Source: Pseudoglutamicibacter albus
GTDB taxonomy: Bacteria; Actinomycetota; Actinomycetes; Actinomycetales; Micrococcaceae
Assembly (NCBI RefSeq): GCF_022346425.1
Contig: NZ_JAKRCW010000010.1
Coordinates: 1-64,000 of the forward strand
Reading direction: 5' to 3'
Length of the DNA stretch: 64,000 bases
The notes beneath the pieces were generated by a model. The model was not told the origin of the DNA. It saw only the letters and a program-made list of their open reading frames with translations, and searched no databases. Position numbers and translations under genes: made by a program. Shown in pieces: positions 18,834 to 26,761 of the stretch. The first letter of the stretch is position 1. Every line of letters begins with the position of its first letter.

Positions 18834-19778
18834 TTACTTGTTCAGTGGGTTATCCGAACCGGTGCTTGCGTTCTTCAGCGGCTTCTCCGCAGCCGGCTTC
18901 TCAGCAACTGGCTTATCGGCTGCGCGGCGGCCGGACTGCTTAGGCTTCTCGCCAGTGACCTTCTCCTTGACGTCTGCAGCCTTGTCCTTGGCGGCGTCAA
19001 CTGCGGTGCCAGCGGCGTCCTTAGCCTTGCCAGCAGCCTCCTTGACGGCGTGCTTAGCGTCGTCGCTGGCTACCTTGTCTTTGACGTCTGCAGCTTTGTC
19101 CTTAGCGGCATCGACACCGGTCTTAGCGGCGTCCTTAGCCTTCTCCACAGTGGACTCCTTCTCGGAAGCTGGCTTCGAAGCCAAGGTCGGGGCCTTCTCC
19201 TGAGGAGCAGGGTTCTTCCAAGGGTCCTCGACTGGACGGGATGCACGCCAAGCAGCAACAGCGGCAGCACCAATCGCTGCGAAGAGGACGAACAAGAAGA
19301 ACTTCTTGCCGCCGGACTTCTTCTGCTTCTTACGCTCCTTAGCGGCTGCCTTACGAGCCGCCTCGGCCGCCTGCTTAGCCTGCTTCTTCAACTGACGCTT
19401 GGACATCTTCTTGCCCTTCTTCGCTTTCTTAGCGGACTTTTCCAACTCTGCACGGCCAGCGTTAGCTCCAGCCTGAGCCTGGGCTGCCAGCTCGGAAGCT
19501 TTAGTCTTAGCGTTCGTAAAGGTCTCGCTAGCGGTTTCTTGCGCGCGGGAGGCGAAATCCTTAGCTGCGGGGACGACGTCGTCCTGAACCTTTTCCATCA
19601 TGTCTGCTGCCTTCTCCTTAGCGGTGTTCAAACCATCGGCAATAACCGGGGAAACCTGCTCATAACCGTGAGCAAGCGCTTCGGTGGCCGCATGGAGCTT
19701 AGGAGCAGCCCAATCGCGTACATTCTCGACAGTGCTGGCAATTGCGCCTTCTGTCTTCTTAACTGAACGGTCTTTCAT
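18834..19778 (-). CDS. LEA/apolipoprotein-like helical protein with one central membrane helix
   Basis: 314-aa protein not assignable to a characterised family. Residues ~1-120 are amphipathic, Ala/Lys/Glu-rich helix (for example TAKEKAADMMEKVQDDV), then a very basic Lys-rich region (~115-160), one membrane helix (FFLFVLFAAIGAAAVAAW, ~160-178) and a second Ala/Lys/Glu/Asp-rich helical region. The latter carries a duplicated block, GVDAAKDKAADVKDKV and AVDAAKDKAADVKEKV, with late-embryogenesis-abundant-like 11-residue periodicity. Position between the tRNAs and ppiA is similar in relatives. The basic patch before the helix suggests the first half is cytoplasmic. A role in envelope or stress protection is only a guess. 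ATG 19778 has an AGGAGA sequence upstream. Confidence 0.85.
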   Translation of the reverse strand: MKDRSVKKTEGAIASTVENVRDWAAPKLHAATEALAHGYEQVSPVIADGLNTAKEKAADMMEKVQDDVVPAAKDFASRAQETASETFTNAKTKASELAAQAQAGANAGRAELEKSAKKAKKGKKMSKRQLKKQAKQAAEAARKAAAKERKKQKKSGGKKFFLFVLFAAIGAAAVAAWRASRPVEDPWKNPAPQEKAPTLASKPASEKESTVEKAKDAAKTGVDAAKDKAADVKDKVASDDAKHAVKEAAGKAKDAAGTAVDAAKDKAADVKEKVTGEKPKQSGRRAADKPVAEKPAAEKPLKNASTGSDNPLNK

Positions 19779-19953
19779 GACTGCTCTCCTGTTTTAGTTG
19801 TTCGTCCACACATGAGTAGACGTTGTTCCATACATTTACCCTAGACGGAAAACGAGGTGTTGTGTTGGGATTTGTAGAACTTGCCCCAACCTGTTCACTG
19901 AACGCGTATGATTCGGCCACATAAACAGGGGCGCCTCATGGGATGATGGGGGC

Positions 19954-20496
19954 ATGAGCATTGCAACGCATGAAGCAACTATTCATACGAGCTTGGGCGA
20001 CGTAGTTCTGAATCTGTTCGGCAACCACGCGCCACAGACTGTTGAGAACTTTGTTGGTTTGGCAACCGGCGAGAAAGAATGGACCGACCCTGCAACGGGT
20101 GAAGCCCGTAAAGGCACTCCCCTGTACAACGGCACCATCTTCCACCGCATCATCAAGGACTTCATGATCCAGGGCGGTGACCCTCTGGGTCGCGGCATCG
20201 GTGGCCCGGGCTACCAGTTTGATGACGAGATCCATCCCGAACTGACGTTCGCTGAACCGTATAAGCTCGCGATGGCCAACGCAGGTAAGCGGATGGGCCG
20301 CGGCACCAACGGTTCCCAGTTCTTCATCACGACCGTGCCAACCACATGGCTGCAGGGCAACCACACCATCTTCGGTGAGGTTGTGGACGATGCGTCCAAG
20401 GCCGTCGTGGATAAGCTCAACGCAGTCCCTACGGGCCCGGCCGATAAGCCACTCGAGGACGTCGTTATTTCCTCGATCGATATTAAGAAGCTGTAA
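19954..20496 (+). CDS. ppiA: Cyclophilin-type peptidyl-prolyl cis-trans isomerase
   Basis: 180-aa cyclophilin that speeds cis-trans isomerisation of proline bonds. Active-site features include FHRIIKDFMIQGGD (Arg, Phe, Met, Gln in the catalytic pocket, about residues 67-80), GTNGSQFFIT (~112-121) and WLQGNHTIFGEV (~128-139). No signal peptide is visible, so it acts in the cytoplasm. Length is typical. It stands alone between a divergent gene and a terminator. Confidence 0.96.
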   Translation: MSIATHEATIHTSLGDVVLNLFGNHAPQTVENFVGLATGEKEWTDPATGEARKGTPLYNGTIFHRIIKDFMIQGGDPLGRGIGGPGYQFDDEIHPELTFAEPYKLAMANAGKRMGRGTNGSQFFITTVPTTWLQGNHTIFGEVVDDASKAVVDKLNAVPTGPADKPLEDVVISSIDIKKL

Positions 20497-20510
20497 CTTG
20501 TGGCTCACTT

Positions 20511-20545
20511 AGGTGCCCCGGTGCTGTAACAGCGCCGGGGCACCT
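20511..20545 (+). terminator. Terminator after ppiA
   Basis: 11-bp arms AGGTGCCCCGG / CCGGGGCACCT, beginning 14 bp after the stop, with further pairing in the loop and TGCCTTT after the stem. Confidence 0.8.
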
Positions 20546-20593
20546 GCCTTTAAGGGCTCTCACCATGGAGACATCAAACGAACGGGGATATCA

Positions 20594-21340
20594 ATGAGGA
20601 ATCTGCTGGTGCGTTACCCGGGAACAATCATCATCACTGTGGTCTTGGTGGCGTTCTATATCGTCCAGCTTGTGGTGGAAAGCTTCACCGAGGACATGTT
20701 GATCCGCGGGGTCTACGTTAACGAGCAACCGTGGCGTCTATTGAGTTCAGGGTTTGTCCACAGCACCGAGTTCCTGCCTTCAGCGCACCTACTGAGTAAC
20801 CTGCTGATGCTGTGGTACGTGGGGCTGCTGCTCGAACGGATCCTAGGCACAATCCGGTTTATAGCAGTCTTCCTCGTAGGCGTTGTGGGAGGAAGTGCCG
20901 CGGTCGTATTGCTAACAAGCCCCATCGACGGGGCGCTGGGTGCCTCCGGCGGGATCTTCGCCCTGTGCACTTCCCTACTCATGGTCCTGCGTAAAGGAGC
21001 AACCACGGCGTTCGCAAGCCTCTCGACCGTTGTGGTCATCATGTTTCTCCAGGGGCTGTTCATGCCAGGAGTTTCGTGGGAAGGCCACCTCGGCGGAGCA
21101 ATCACAGGTATCGTGCTGGGCGCGACCGCACGCTTCCAGCCCTATGTTCTTGAACGTGTAAGCGACCTCTTCGATGTGACAGAAGGAATCAAACCCTCCG
21201 TGTCGCGGCAGAAGATCGTGACGGAAGTACCGCGCCGCATTGCAGAAGTTGCGATCTATGCCGGAGTGGTTGCCCTCGCCGTATGGCTGAGCACGAGCCA
21301 CGTAACATCAACGCTCACGAAATACGGCATCACACCGTGA
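20594..21340 (+). CDS. Rhomboid-family intramembrane serine protease
   Basis: 248-aa polytopic membrane protein of the rhomboid family, which cleave transmembrane substrates. The catalytic serine motif GASGGIFA lies near residues 115-122 and the catalytic histidine is in GHLGGAITG near 163-171; the N-terminal WR motif is present as QPWRLLSSGFVHS, followed by a conserved HLLSNLLMLWYVG. About six membrane segments. I use ATG 20594 (GGGGA upstream) instead of an upstream in-frame start that would run through the ppiA terminator. Rhomboids beside ppiA near the origin are common in actinobacteria. The substrate is unknown. Confidence 0.9.
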   Translation: MRNLLVRYPGTIIITVVLVAFYIVQLVVESFTEDMLIRGVYVNEQPWRLLSSGFVHSTEFLPSAHLLSNLLMLWYVGLLLERILGTIRFIAVFLVGVVGGSAAVVLLTSPIDGALGASGGIFALCTSLLMVLRKGATTAFASLSTVVVIMFLQGLFMPGVSWEGHLGGAITGIVLGATARFQPYVLERVSDLFDVTEGIKPSVSRQKIVTEVPRRIAEVAIYAGVVALAVWLSTSHVTSTLTKYGITP

Positions 21341-21486
21341 TGTGCAACACCGTGACGTACAACATTGCGAGCTAAGCCTTGTGAGCCTGACCTAGGGCAG
21401 AGGACTGACCCTGACCTCTGCTCCTGATGGCGACCCCTGCACCAGATGGCGACCCCTGTCCCTCATCCTGACTGACCTCTAGCCTA

Positions 21487-21511
21487 GACGCCGCGTAAAG
21501 CACGCGGCGTC
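21487..21511 (+). terminator. Terminator-like hairpin before the DnaA-box cluster
   Basis: Perfect 10-bp arms GACGCCGCGT / ACGCGGCGTC with a 5-nt loop followed by TTTAC, 146 bp after the rhomboid stop. Between the stop and this hairpin is a short direct repeat GATGGCGACCCCTG (21426-21439 and 21445-21458). Confidence 0.7.
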
Positions 21512-21516
21512 TTTAC

Positions 21517-21949
21517 TTATCCACAGTGGTTCTCCACAGTGTGGACAAGAACACAACGGTGTAATTCGAATAAGGGACAAATATTCGAAGAAAAACTGTG
21601 CTAACTATAACCTAGGCCAAGATCCAGCTTAAAGATTACTTAAAGCAAGCACTAGCGAAGATGTGTTCGAACGTTTTCCCACTTTTTATCCCCACCTGTG
21701 GATAACTTTGTGCACGGGTGTTGACAGAATCTTGGAATTCTCGTAAATTTTCGCCACCTGCCGTTATCTTCATGTTTATCCACAGTCGTTTTCCACAGTG
21801 TGGAGAACTTACACCGTTGTGATTTATGAAAGATCTTTCAGATCTTAAGATACGGGGATGACTGTGATTCCGGGGATCCGGACATCTTTCTGTGCATAGA
21901 CTGTGAGAATATTTCGCAATCCACACACTTTATCCCCACCTGTGGATAA
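21517..21949. other. Second dense DnaA-box cluster (origin-like or DnaA-titrating locus)
   Basis: In a 793-bp gene-free region (21341-22133) I count four exact TTATCCACA boxes (21517-21525 plus; 21697-21705 minus; 21776-21784 plus; 21941-21949 minus), two TTATCCCCA (21686-21694, 21930-21938) and near-consensus boxes TTCTCCACA (21530-21538; 21799-21807 minus), TTGTCCACA (21540-21548 minus) and TTTTCCACA (21789-21797). The intervening DNA is AT-rich and carries an 8-bp inverted repeat TTCGAATA/TATTCGAA (21565-21572/21582-21589) and a 14-bp palindrome TGAAAGATCTTTCA (21827-21840). This is denser than either gap beside dnaA, about 13 kb away. Function is inferred. Confidence 0.8.
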
Positions 21950-21951
21950 CT
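21685..21951. repeat. Two copies of a 23-bp head-to-head DnaA-box module
   Basis: An identical 23-bp sequence occurs at 21685-21707 and 21929-21951. Each copy contains TTATCCCCA, a 2-bp spacer, and TGTGGATAA, that is, two DnaA boxes facing each other. The copies are 244 bp apart, in the same orientation. Confidence 0.9.
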
Positions 21952-22133
21952 CAAGTTCACACGTCCACAGCTCTTGTCATCCAGAGCCGCCGTTTCTCGG
22001 CCTGCATCGCACATCTACCGCTCTTTGCTTCGGTCGCGGAATGCCCTCGTGGATACTGTGGAACGGAGGCTGTTCGCACCAAGATGGTCGAATAGGACGG
22101 TCGAACAAGACGGTAGGAAGATAGAGGAACAGC

Positions 22134-22451
22134 ATGGCGTGGGTTGTATTGATCGTGTCCGGGCTCTTCGAAGCCGTGTGGGCCACGGCCCTCGGCAAAT
22201 CCGAGAGGTTCACTAAGCTGTGGCCCACGGTCATCTTCTTCATCACCGCAGCAATCTCGATGGGCGGACTCGCATGGGCCATGAAAACCCTGCCAACCGG
22301 TTCGGCTTACGCCATCTGGGTCTCTATAGGAGCCTCCGCGGCCGTCGCCTACGGGATGATCACCGGTGACGAAAACTTCAGCATCATCAAAGTGCTTCTC
22401 CTGTTAGGGATGATCGCGTGCGTGATTGGGCTCAAACTCGTATCGAGCTGA
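22134..22451 (+). CDS. sugE: SugE/Gdx-type small multidrug resistance transporter
   Basis: 105-aa, four-helix SMR protein. The first helix has the essential glutamate in LIVSGLFEAVWATALG (Glu13), and the second-third region reads WAMKTLPTGSAYAIWVSIGA, which resembles the Gdx guanidinium-exporter subtype rather than the EmrE subtype. It probably works as a proton-coupled antiporter, as an antiparallel dimer. It stands alone directly downstream of the DnaA-box cluster. The region 5' of the gene was examined for a guanidine riboswitch without a convincing match. Confidence 0.9.
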   Translation: MAWVVLIVSGLFEAVWATALGKSERFTKLWPTVIFFITAAISMGGLAWAMKTLPTGSAYAIWVSIGASAAVAYGMITGDENFSIIKVLLLLGMIACVIGLKLVSS

Positions 22452-22483
22452 GCACACGCACCTATTGAGGCAGATACGAAAGA

Positions 22484-22516
22484 GGCGGAAGCCCGCAACT
22501 CATGCGAACTTCCGCC
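22484..22516. terminator. Shared terminator between sugE and crgA
   Basis: 8-bp arms GGCGGAAG / CTTCCGCC between two convergent genes; suitable for stopping transcription in both directions. Confidence 0.55.
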
Positions 22517-22548
22517 CCTCAAAAGCTGAGTAGATAAGATGACTGGCT

Positions 22549-22866
22549 CTATTCTCGCCAGCCGAACATCATGATGAAGCCGATCATGGAGATACCGAAG
22601 CCAATCAGAATGTTCCAGTTACCGATCTTCGGGATCGGCAACTCGACACCGACCATGTGGGCAACATAGAACGTCACGATCCACACCAGACCGAGAATCA
22701 TGAAGCCAAACATGATGGCCTTATATACAGGAGAAACAGGCTGGAACTCGCTGGCCTCACGGCGCTGACGACGAGTCAGCTCCTGCTGCTTGATCGCAGC
22801 GTTACGTGCAGCAGGGTTCCCGATCTTCTTCGGATTAGAAGATGCGCGCTTGGAAGATTCAGACAC
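22549..22866 (-). CDS. crgA: Cell-division protein CrgA
   Basis: 105-aa membrane protein with a basic cytoplasmic N-terminus (about 45 residues) and two membrane helices (about 50-70 and 85-102, the second ending FIMMFGWRE). The family is confined to actinobacteria; CrgA joins the divisome, contacting FtsZ, FtsQ and FtsI in mycobacteria, and inhibits FtsZ-ring formation in Streptomyces. Its place beside the sortase and the pkn cluster is conserved. Confidence 0.93.
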   Translation of the reverse strand: MSESSKRASSNPKKIGNPAARNAAIKQQELTRRQRREASEFQPVSPVYKAIMFGFMILGLVWIVTFYVAHMVGVELPIPKIGNWNILIGFGISMIGFIMMFGWRE

Positions 22867-23048
22867 GTGTCCTCCTCAACCCGTTCAACGTAGCGGTGTC
22901 AACGGCTCAGTGTTCAACGCCTGGATATGAACAGGTTGTAATATTGGTTAGTGTTCCCGGGCTCGGGCTCAACATCACATTCTAACGGTACATAACCCTG
23001 AAAATGCTAAAGAGTCCACAATAGAGCTAACAAACTCAGGAGGGGCTT

Positions 23049-23789
23049 GTGACAGCAGAGCCAATTGCCCGACGGCCTCGCAGGCGACGCAGCGTCGGGT
23101 CAGTGATCATCGGGATCATCGCTGAACTTTTGCTCACCGCAGGTCTCTTCGTCCTCCTCTTCATTGGTTGGCAGCTGTGGTGGACCAACATCGAAGCCGA
23201 ATCCGTTCAGCAAAACGCCATCAGCCAGGTCACCCAAGAATGGGATCAAGCCGAGAAGAAGAGCAAGGACGGTAAACCCACTACCCCGATCGAAGGGGAA
23301 ACCTGGGGAATCCTCTATATCCCTAAATTCGGCCACAACTATGCCAAGCCCATCGCTGAAGGCATTGGGATGGATGTCCTCAACACCGTGGGCGTAGGCC
23401 GCTACCCACAAACCCAAATGATTGGCGAGAAGGGCAACGTAGCGTTCGCTGGCCACCGCCAAACCCACGGGCAAGTGTTCTGGGACATGGACAAACTCAG
23501 CGAAGGCGACACCGCCTACATTCAAACCAAGGACGGCATCTACTCATATAAGCTCCGGCAACTCCAGTACGTCAGCCCGGAGCAATCCGACGTACTACTT
23601 CCAGTACCCGGCCAGCCCGGAGCGAAACCGCAAGAGAAACTTATGACGCTGACAACCTGCCATCCGCCGTTCAGTATGGCCGAGCGCATCATCTCAACCT
23701 TCGAACAAACCGACTTCTCTAAACGCGGTGAACCAATCCCTGCCGAAATCGAAGACATCGTCACTAAAACTACGGGAGGAAACGGCTGA
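23049..23789 (+). CDS. Class E-type sortase
   Basis: 246-aa membrane-anchored transpeptidase that links surface proteins to the cell wall. One N-terminal membrane helix (about residues 16-45) follows a basic stretch. The catalytic triad is visible: His136 in FAGHRQTHG, Cys204 in TLTTCHPP, Arg213 in MAERIIS. The TLTTC motif and the location near crgA/pabA/pknB fit class E of high-GC actinobacteria, which recognises LAXTG-type motifs. GTG 23049 has AGGAGGGG upstream. The stop overlaps the next small gene by one base. Confidence 0.92.
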   Translation: MTAEPIARRPRRRRSVGSVIIGIIAELLLTAGLFVLLFIGWQLWWTNIEAESVQQNAISQVTQEWDQAEKKSKDGKPTTPIEGETWGILYIPKFGHNYAKPIAEGIGMDVLNTVGVGRYPQTQMIGEKGNVAFAGHRQTHGQVFWDMDKLSEGDTAYIQTKDGIYSYKLRQLQYVSPEQSDVLLPVPGQPGAKPQEKLMTLTTCHPPFSMAERIISTFEQTDFSKRGEPIPAEIEDIVTKTTGGNG

Positions 23790-23977
23790 TGTACGGCTTC
23801 ATTTTCAGGCTCCTACCTGGCCCACTGTGGATCCGGGTACTCCAAGCGATCCTCCTTGCCGTCTTTGTGATCCTGCTGCTCATGAACTACGTCTTCCCTC
23901 TGCTGAATCCCTACAGCCCGTGGCAAGACTCCACGGTTAGCGGGAGCATTCTGGGAACGTTAGGCGGAGGCAAGTGA
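23789..23977 (+). CDS. Small single-span membrane protein
   Basis: 62-aa protein with one hydrophobic helix (about residues 16-38, IRVLQAILLAVFVILLLMNY) and a short C-terminal tail with NPYSPWQDSTV. It overlaps the sortase stop by one base and the next gene by 4 bp (GTGA), so it is translated as part of this operon. Similar short proteins occur between the sortase and amidotransferase genes of related actinobacteria; no function is known. Confidence 0.8.
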   Translation: MYGFIFRLLPGPLWIRVLQAILLAVFVILLLMNYVFPLLNPYSPWQDSTVSGSILGTLGGGK

Positions 23978-24702
23978 CACACGGGTACCAAGTAGGGGGC
24001 CGTGAGCACGAGCGGCTGACCCCTGAGGCAGCGCAGCGTCAGGAATCGTTGCAGGGTGGTCGGGTACTTGTTGTCGACAACTATGACTCGTTCGTCTATA
24101 CCCTGGTGGGTTATCTCCGCGAGCTCGGAGCGCAAGTCAGAGTTATTCGCAATGACGAATATTCACTCGAAGAAGCCCGGAATCTAGCAGAAGATTTCGA
24201 TGGCGTACTCATCTCCCCCGGCCCAGGCAATCCACTAAATGCCGGAATAAGCATAGGTCTAATCCGTATATGTGCTGAAAAGAATATTCCGCTGTATGGG
24301 GTCTGCTTAGGTCTGCAGTCTCAAGCTGAGGCGTTCGGCGGCATAGTGAGCCACGCAGAACAGCTTATGCACGGGCGAACCTCACTCGTAGAACACACGG
24401 GCCACCCCATGTTCGAAGGGGTCGCCAATCCGTTCACAGCAACTCGGTACCACTCGCTGGCAGTGCAAGCCGGTACGGTCCCAGATGATCTCGAGGTAAC
24501 CGCCCAAACCCAGGACGGGGTGATCATGGGGCTAGCTCACAAGACCGCACTGGCATGGTGTGTGCAGTTCCATCCCGAGTCCGTCCTGACACAAGACGGC
24601 TATCGGATGCTCGGTAACTGGCTCGAAGCCCTTGGCCTGCCGGGCGCAGCAGAGCGGGCTGAGAAACTCAGCCCGCTCATCAGTAGTGTCAATCAGCGCT
24701 AG
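23974..24702 (+). CDS. Glutamine amidotransferase component (PabA/TrpG family)
   Basis: 242-aa class I glutaminase that supplies ammonia for 4-amino-4-deoxychorismate or anthranilate synthesis. The nucleophile is Cys111 in GVCLGLQSQAEAFGG, and the His-Glu pair is in FHPESVLT. The family normally has GHQ after the cysteine (GVCLGHQ); here His is replaced by Leu. The first ~30 residues before VLVVDNYDSF are an extension. GTG 23974 overlaps the upstream gene. No chorismate-binding partner is in the window, so PabA and TrpG cannot be told apart. Its place upstream of pknB is conserved in actinobacteria. Confidence 0.88.
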   Translation: MTHGYQVGGREHERLTPEAAQRQESLQGGRVLVVDNYDSFVYTLVGYLRELGAQVRVIRNDEYSLEEARNLAEDFDGVLISPGPGNPLNAGISIGLIRICAEKNIPLYGVCLGLQSQAEAFGGIVSHAEQLMHGRTSLVEHTGHPMFEGVANPFTATRYHSLAVQAGTVPDDLEVTAQTQDGVIMGLAHKTALAWCVQFHPESVLTQDGYRMLGNWLEALGLPGAAERAEKLSPLISSVNQR

Positions 24703-24759
24703 TCAGCGGCCTCTACGGCATAAGCGAGCAACCGGTGTGGCAAGGCCGAACGCTGATAT

Positions 24760-24797
24760 GACCATCGGCCGCTGATACTAGATAGCGGCCGATGGTC
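24760..24797. terminator. Bidirectional terminator between the amidotransferase gene and pknB
   Basis: Perfect 14-bp arms GACCATCGGCCGCT / AGCGGCCGATGGTC with a 10-nt loop, between convergent genes. Confidence 0.85.
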
Positions 24798-24824
24798 AAC
24801 GGTGACTACTCGACGATACCGAGA

Positions 24825-26753
24825 CTATTCGTCGGCTCCGATGGTTGAGGACGGGGATTCCTCAGAATCCTCTCCGGAATCGGATTCATCTCCCCCATCT
24901 TCAGACTCATCGGACGGGCTTTCACTCGGTTGTTCCGGAGCCTCCGCAACCACGATCACAACGATGCTGCCCGGCGAGGTCTTAGTGCCCTTGCCTGGAC
25001 GCTGAGAAACCACGGTCCCCTCGTCAACAGAATCATCCACGGCGCGGGTCACCTGGACCTCAAGCTTGTACTCATCCGAGGTCAACTTCTTGACGGCTTC
25101 GGATTCCTCAAGCCCCGTCACGTCAGGAAGGCTGACCTCACCCGAAGAAATTGTTAACTGGACTTCGTCACCGAAACGCAACTCAGTCCCAGGTTTCGGG
25201 CTCACCTCAAGCACCGTCCCCTGCGATTCGCTAGCGGAGTCCTTCGTCTTGACGTCATCCGAAACCGTGAGCTTCGCTTCTTCCAAGATTCGACGGGCTT
25301 CGCGCTCATTCTTACCGATCACGTCACGGGGAACCTTAACCTTATCGGTACCCTCAGAAACCATGAGCGTCACCACGGTCTGCTTCTTCACGCTCGTGCC
25401 AGCCGCAGGGTCAGTCGAGATCACATGGCCCTCATCAACGGAATCCGAGTGCTCTTCTTTGACCTCATAGTTGAGTTCAAGCTCACTCAGCTTCGCTTGC
25501 GCCTGCTCGAGAGAGAGGTTTTCCAAAGAAGGAATGTTGACTGGCGCGTTCCTTTCGCGTTCAGCCTGCATCCACAGCAGCCCGAACACCACGCCGACGA
25601 TCAGCAACACACCGAAGATCGAAGAAGCGATCCACAGACCCTTCCGGCTGCGCCTATCGCGCTCCTCAAGCTCCTCATCGTCATTGCTTTCCTGCAACGC
25701 AACAGGCTGGGCGTTCAAAGGCTGCCCGTTCATGGCATGCCCAGAGCCGTTCTGCGGCATTTGGGTTGCACCCATAATCGCTGCCGCAGGTGCCGCAGCA
25801 GGCAGGGTGCGCGTCGCGAGCGTAGCCGGCGACGGCGGTGTCTCTCCACGCTGCACGGAACGCAACGCAGCGGCGAACTCATCCGCGGTCTGGTAGCGGT
25901 CCTCGCGGTCCTTGGCTAACGCGACCTGCAAAAGCTCTTCCATAGCCTGCGGGATCTCAGGGTTGAAACGCTGAGCACGCGGTGGAGCTTCACTCACGTG
26001 CTGATACGCGACTGAAACTGGAGAATCGCCTTGGAAAGGAGGGCGGCCCGTCAACAACTCAAACAGCAAGCAACCGGCCGAATACAGGTCCGAACGCTGA
26101 TCAACATCATCGCCACGAGCCTGCTCAGGTGAAAGATACTGGGCAGTACCCACAACCGTTTGTGGCTGTGTCATGGTCGCGGCGGAATCCGCCAACGCAC
26201 GCGCAATACCGAAGTCCATGACCTTGATAGACCCGGAATTGGTGACCATCACGTTGGCAGGCTTGATGTCGCGGTGCACAATGCCTTGCTTATGCGATGA
26301 CGACAACGCCGCAAGAACACCGAGGGTCGCGTTGATCGCGTCCTTCTGCGACAACGGGCCATGCTTGAGGCGTTCCTTGAGCGTATGGCCTGCCACGTAC
26401 TCCATCACGATGAACGGGACCTTGAGGCTCGAATGCTCCCCCGGGATGCGAACATCCGTGTCACCAGTATCAAAAACCGAGACGATCGTAGGGTCATTCA
26501 GGCCAGCCACAGCCTTCGCTTCGCGGCGGAAACGAGCCTGGAAAATAGGGTCCCGCGCCAAATCGGAGCGCAGAATCTTCACGGCTACATCGCGGCCCAA
26601 CAAAACGTCGCGAGCCAGCCACACATCGGCCATGCCCCCGCGGCCAATCAAGCGGTCAAGCTCATAACGATCATTCAGAGTGTGCTGGCGTGGCTGCGCC
26701 GCCTGCTCTTCCTCCCGATGACGGGGGCGGTCTTGCTGTTCGTCCTCAGTCAC
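24825..26753 (-). CDS. pknB: Serine/threonine protein kinase PknB with three PASTA domains
   Basis: 642-aa membrane kinase sensing cell-wall fragments. Cytoplasmic kinase domain (about 30-300) with glycine loop IGRGGMADVWLA, catalytic HRDIKPANVM near 159-168 and DFGIAR; juxtamembrane linker; membrane helix (about 373-393, WIASSIFGVLLIVGVVFGLL); then three extracellular PASTA repeats beginning VNIPSLENL, VKVPRDVIG and VSLPDVTGL. The tail is Ser/Glu/Asp-rich. It is last in the fhaA-to-pknB operon, 8 bp after pknA. Family members phosphorylate FHA proteins and cell-wall enzymes, fitting the neighbouring fhaA, fhaB and pbpA. M. tuberculosis PknB has four PASTA repeats. Confidence 0.95.
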   Translation of the reverse strand: MTEDEQQDRPRHREEEQAAQPRQHTLNDRYELDRLIGRGGMADVWLARDVLLGRDVAVKILRSDLARDPIFQARFRREAKAVAGLNDPTIVSVFDTGDTDVRIPGEHSSLKVPFIVMEYVAGHTLKERLKHGPLSQKDAINATLGVLAALSSSHKQGIVHRDIKPANVMVTNSGSIKVMDFGIARALADSAATMTQPQTVVGTAQYLSPEQARGDDVDQRSDLYSAGCLLFELLTGRPPFQGDSPVSVAYQHVSEAPPRAQRFNPEIPQAMEELLQVALAKDREDRYQTADEFAAALRSVQRGETPPSPATLATRTLPAAAPAAAIMGATQMPQNGSGHAMNGQPLNAQPVALQESNDDEELEERDRRSRKGLWIASSIFGVLLIVGVVFGLLWMQAERERNAPVNIPSLENLSLEQAQAKLSELELNYEVKEEHSDSVDEGHVISTDPAAGTSVKKQTVVTLMVSEGTDKVKVPRDVIGKNEREARRILEEAKLTVSDDVKTKDSASESQGTVLEVSPKPGTELRFGDEVQLTISSGEVSLPDVTGLEESEAVKKLTSDEYKLEVQVTRAVDDSVDEGTVVSQRPGKGTKTSPGSIVVIVVAEAPEQPSESPSDESEDGGDESDSGEDSEESPSSTIGADE

Positions 26754-26761
26754 GAGTCACC

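Noticed and set aside
20513-20593. Upstream in-frame start for the rhomboid gene
   Set aside because: It would translate through the ppiA terminator hairpin; ATG 20594 has a ribosome binding site and gives the normal N-terminus.
21517-21949. Idea that this cluster is the main oriC
   Set aside because: The par locus, dnaA-dnaN boxes, divergent transcription and the visible composition switch all point to an origin at dnaA; kept only as an auxiliary or alternative site.
22000-22133. Possible guanidine (ykkC-type) riboswitch before sugE
   Set aside because: A GGACGG...CAAGACGG string hints at the type III class, but the pairing partners needed for its pseudoknot are not found.
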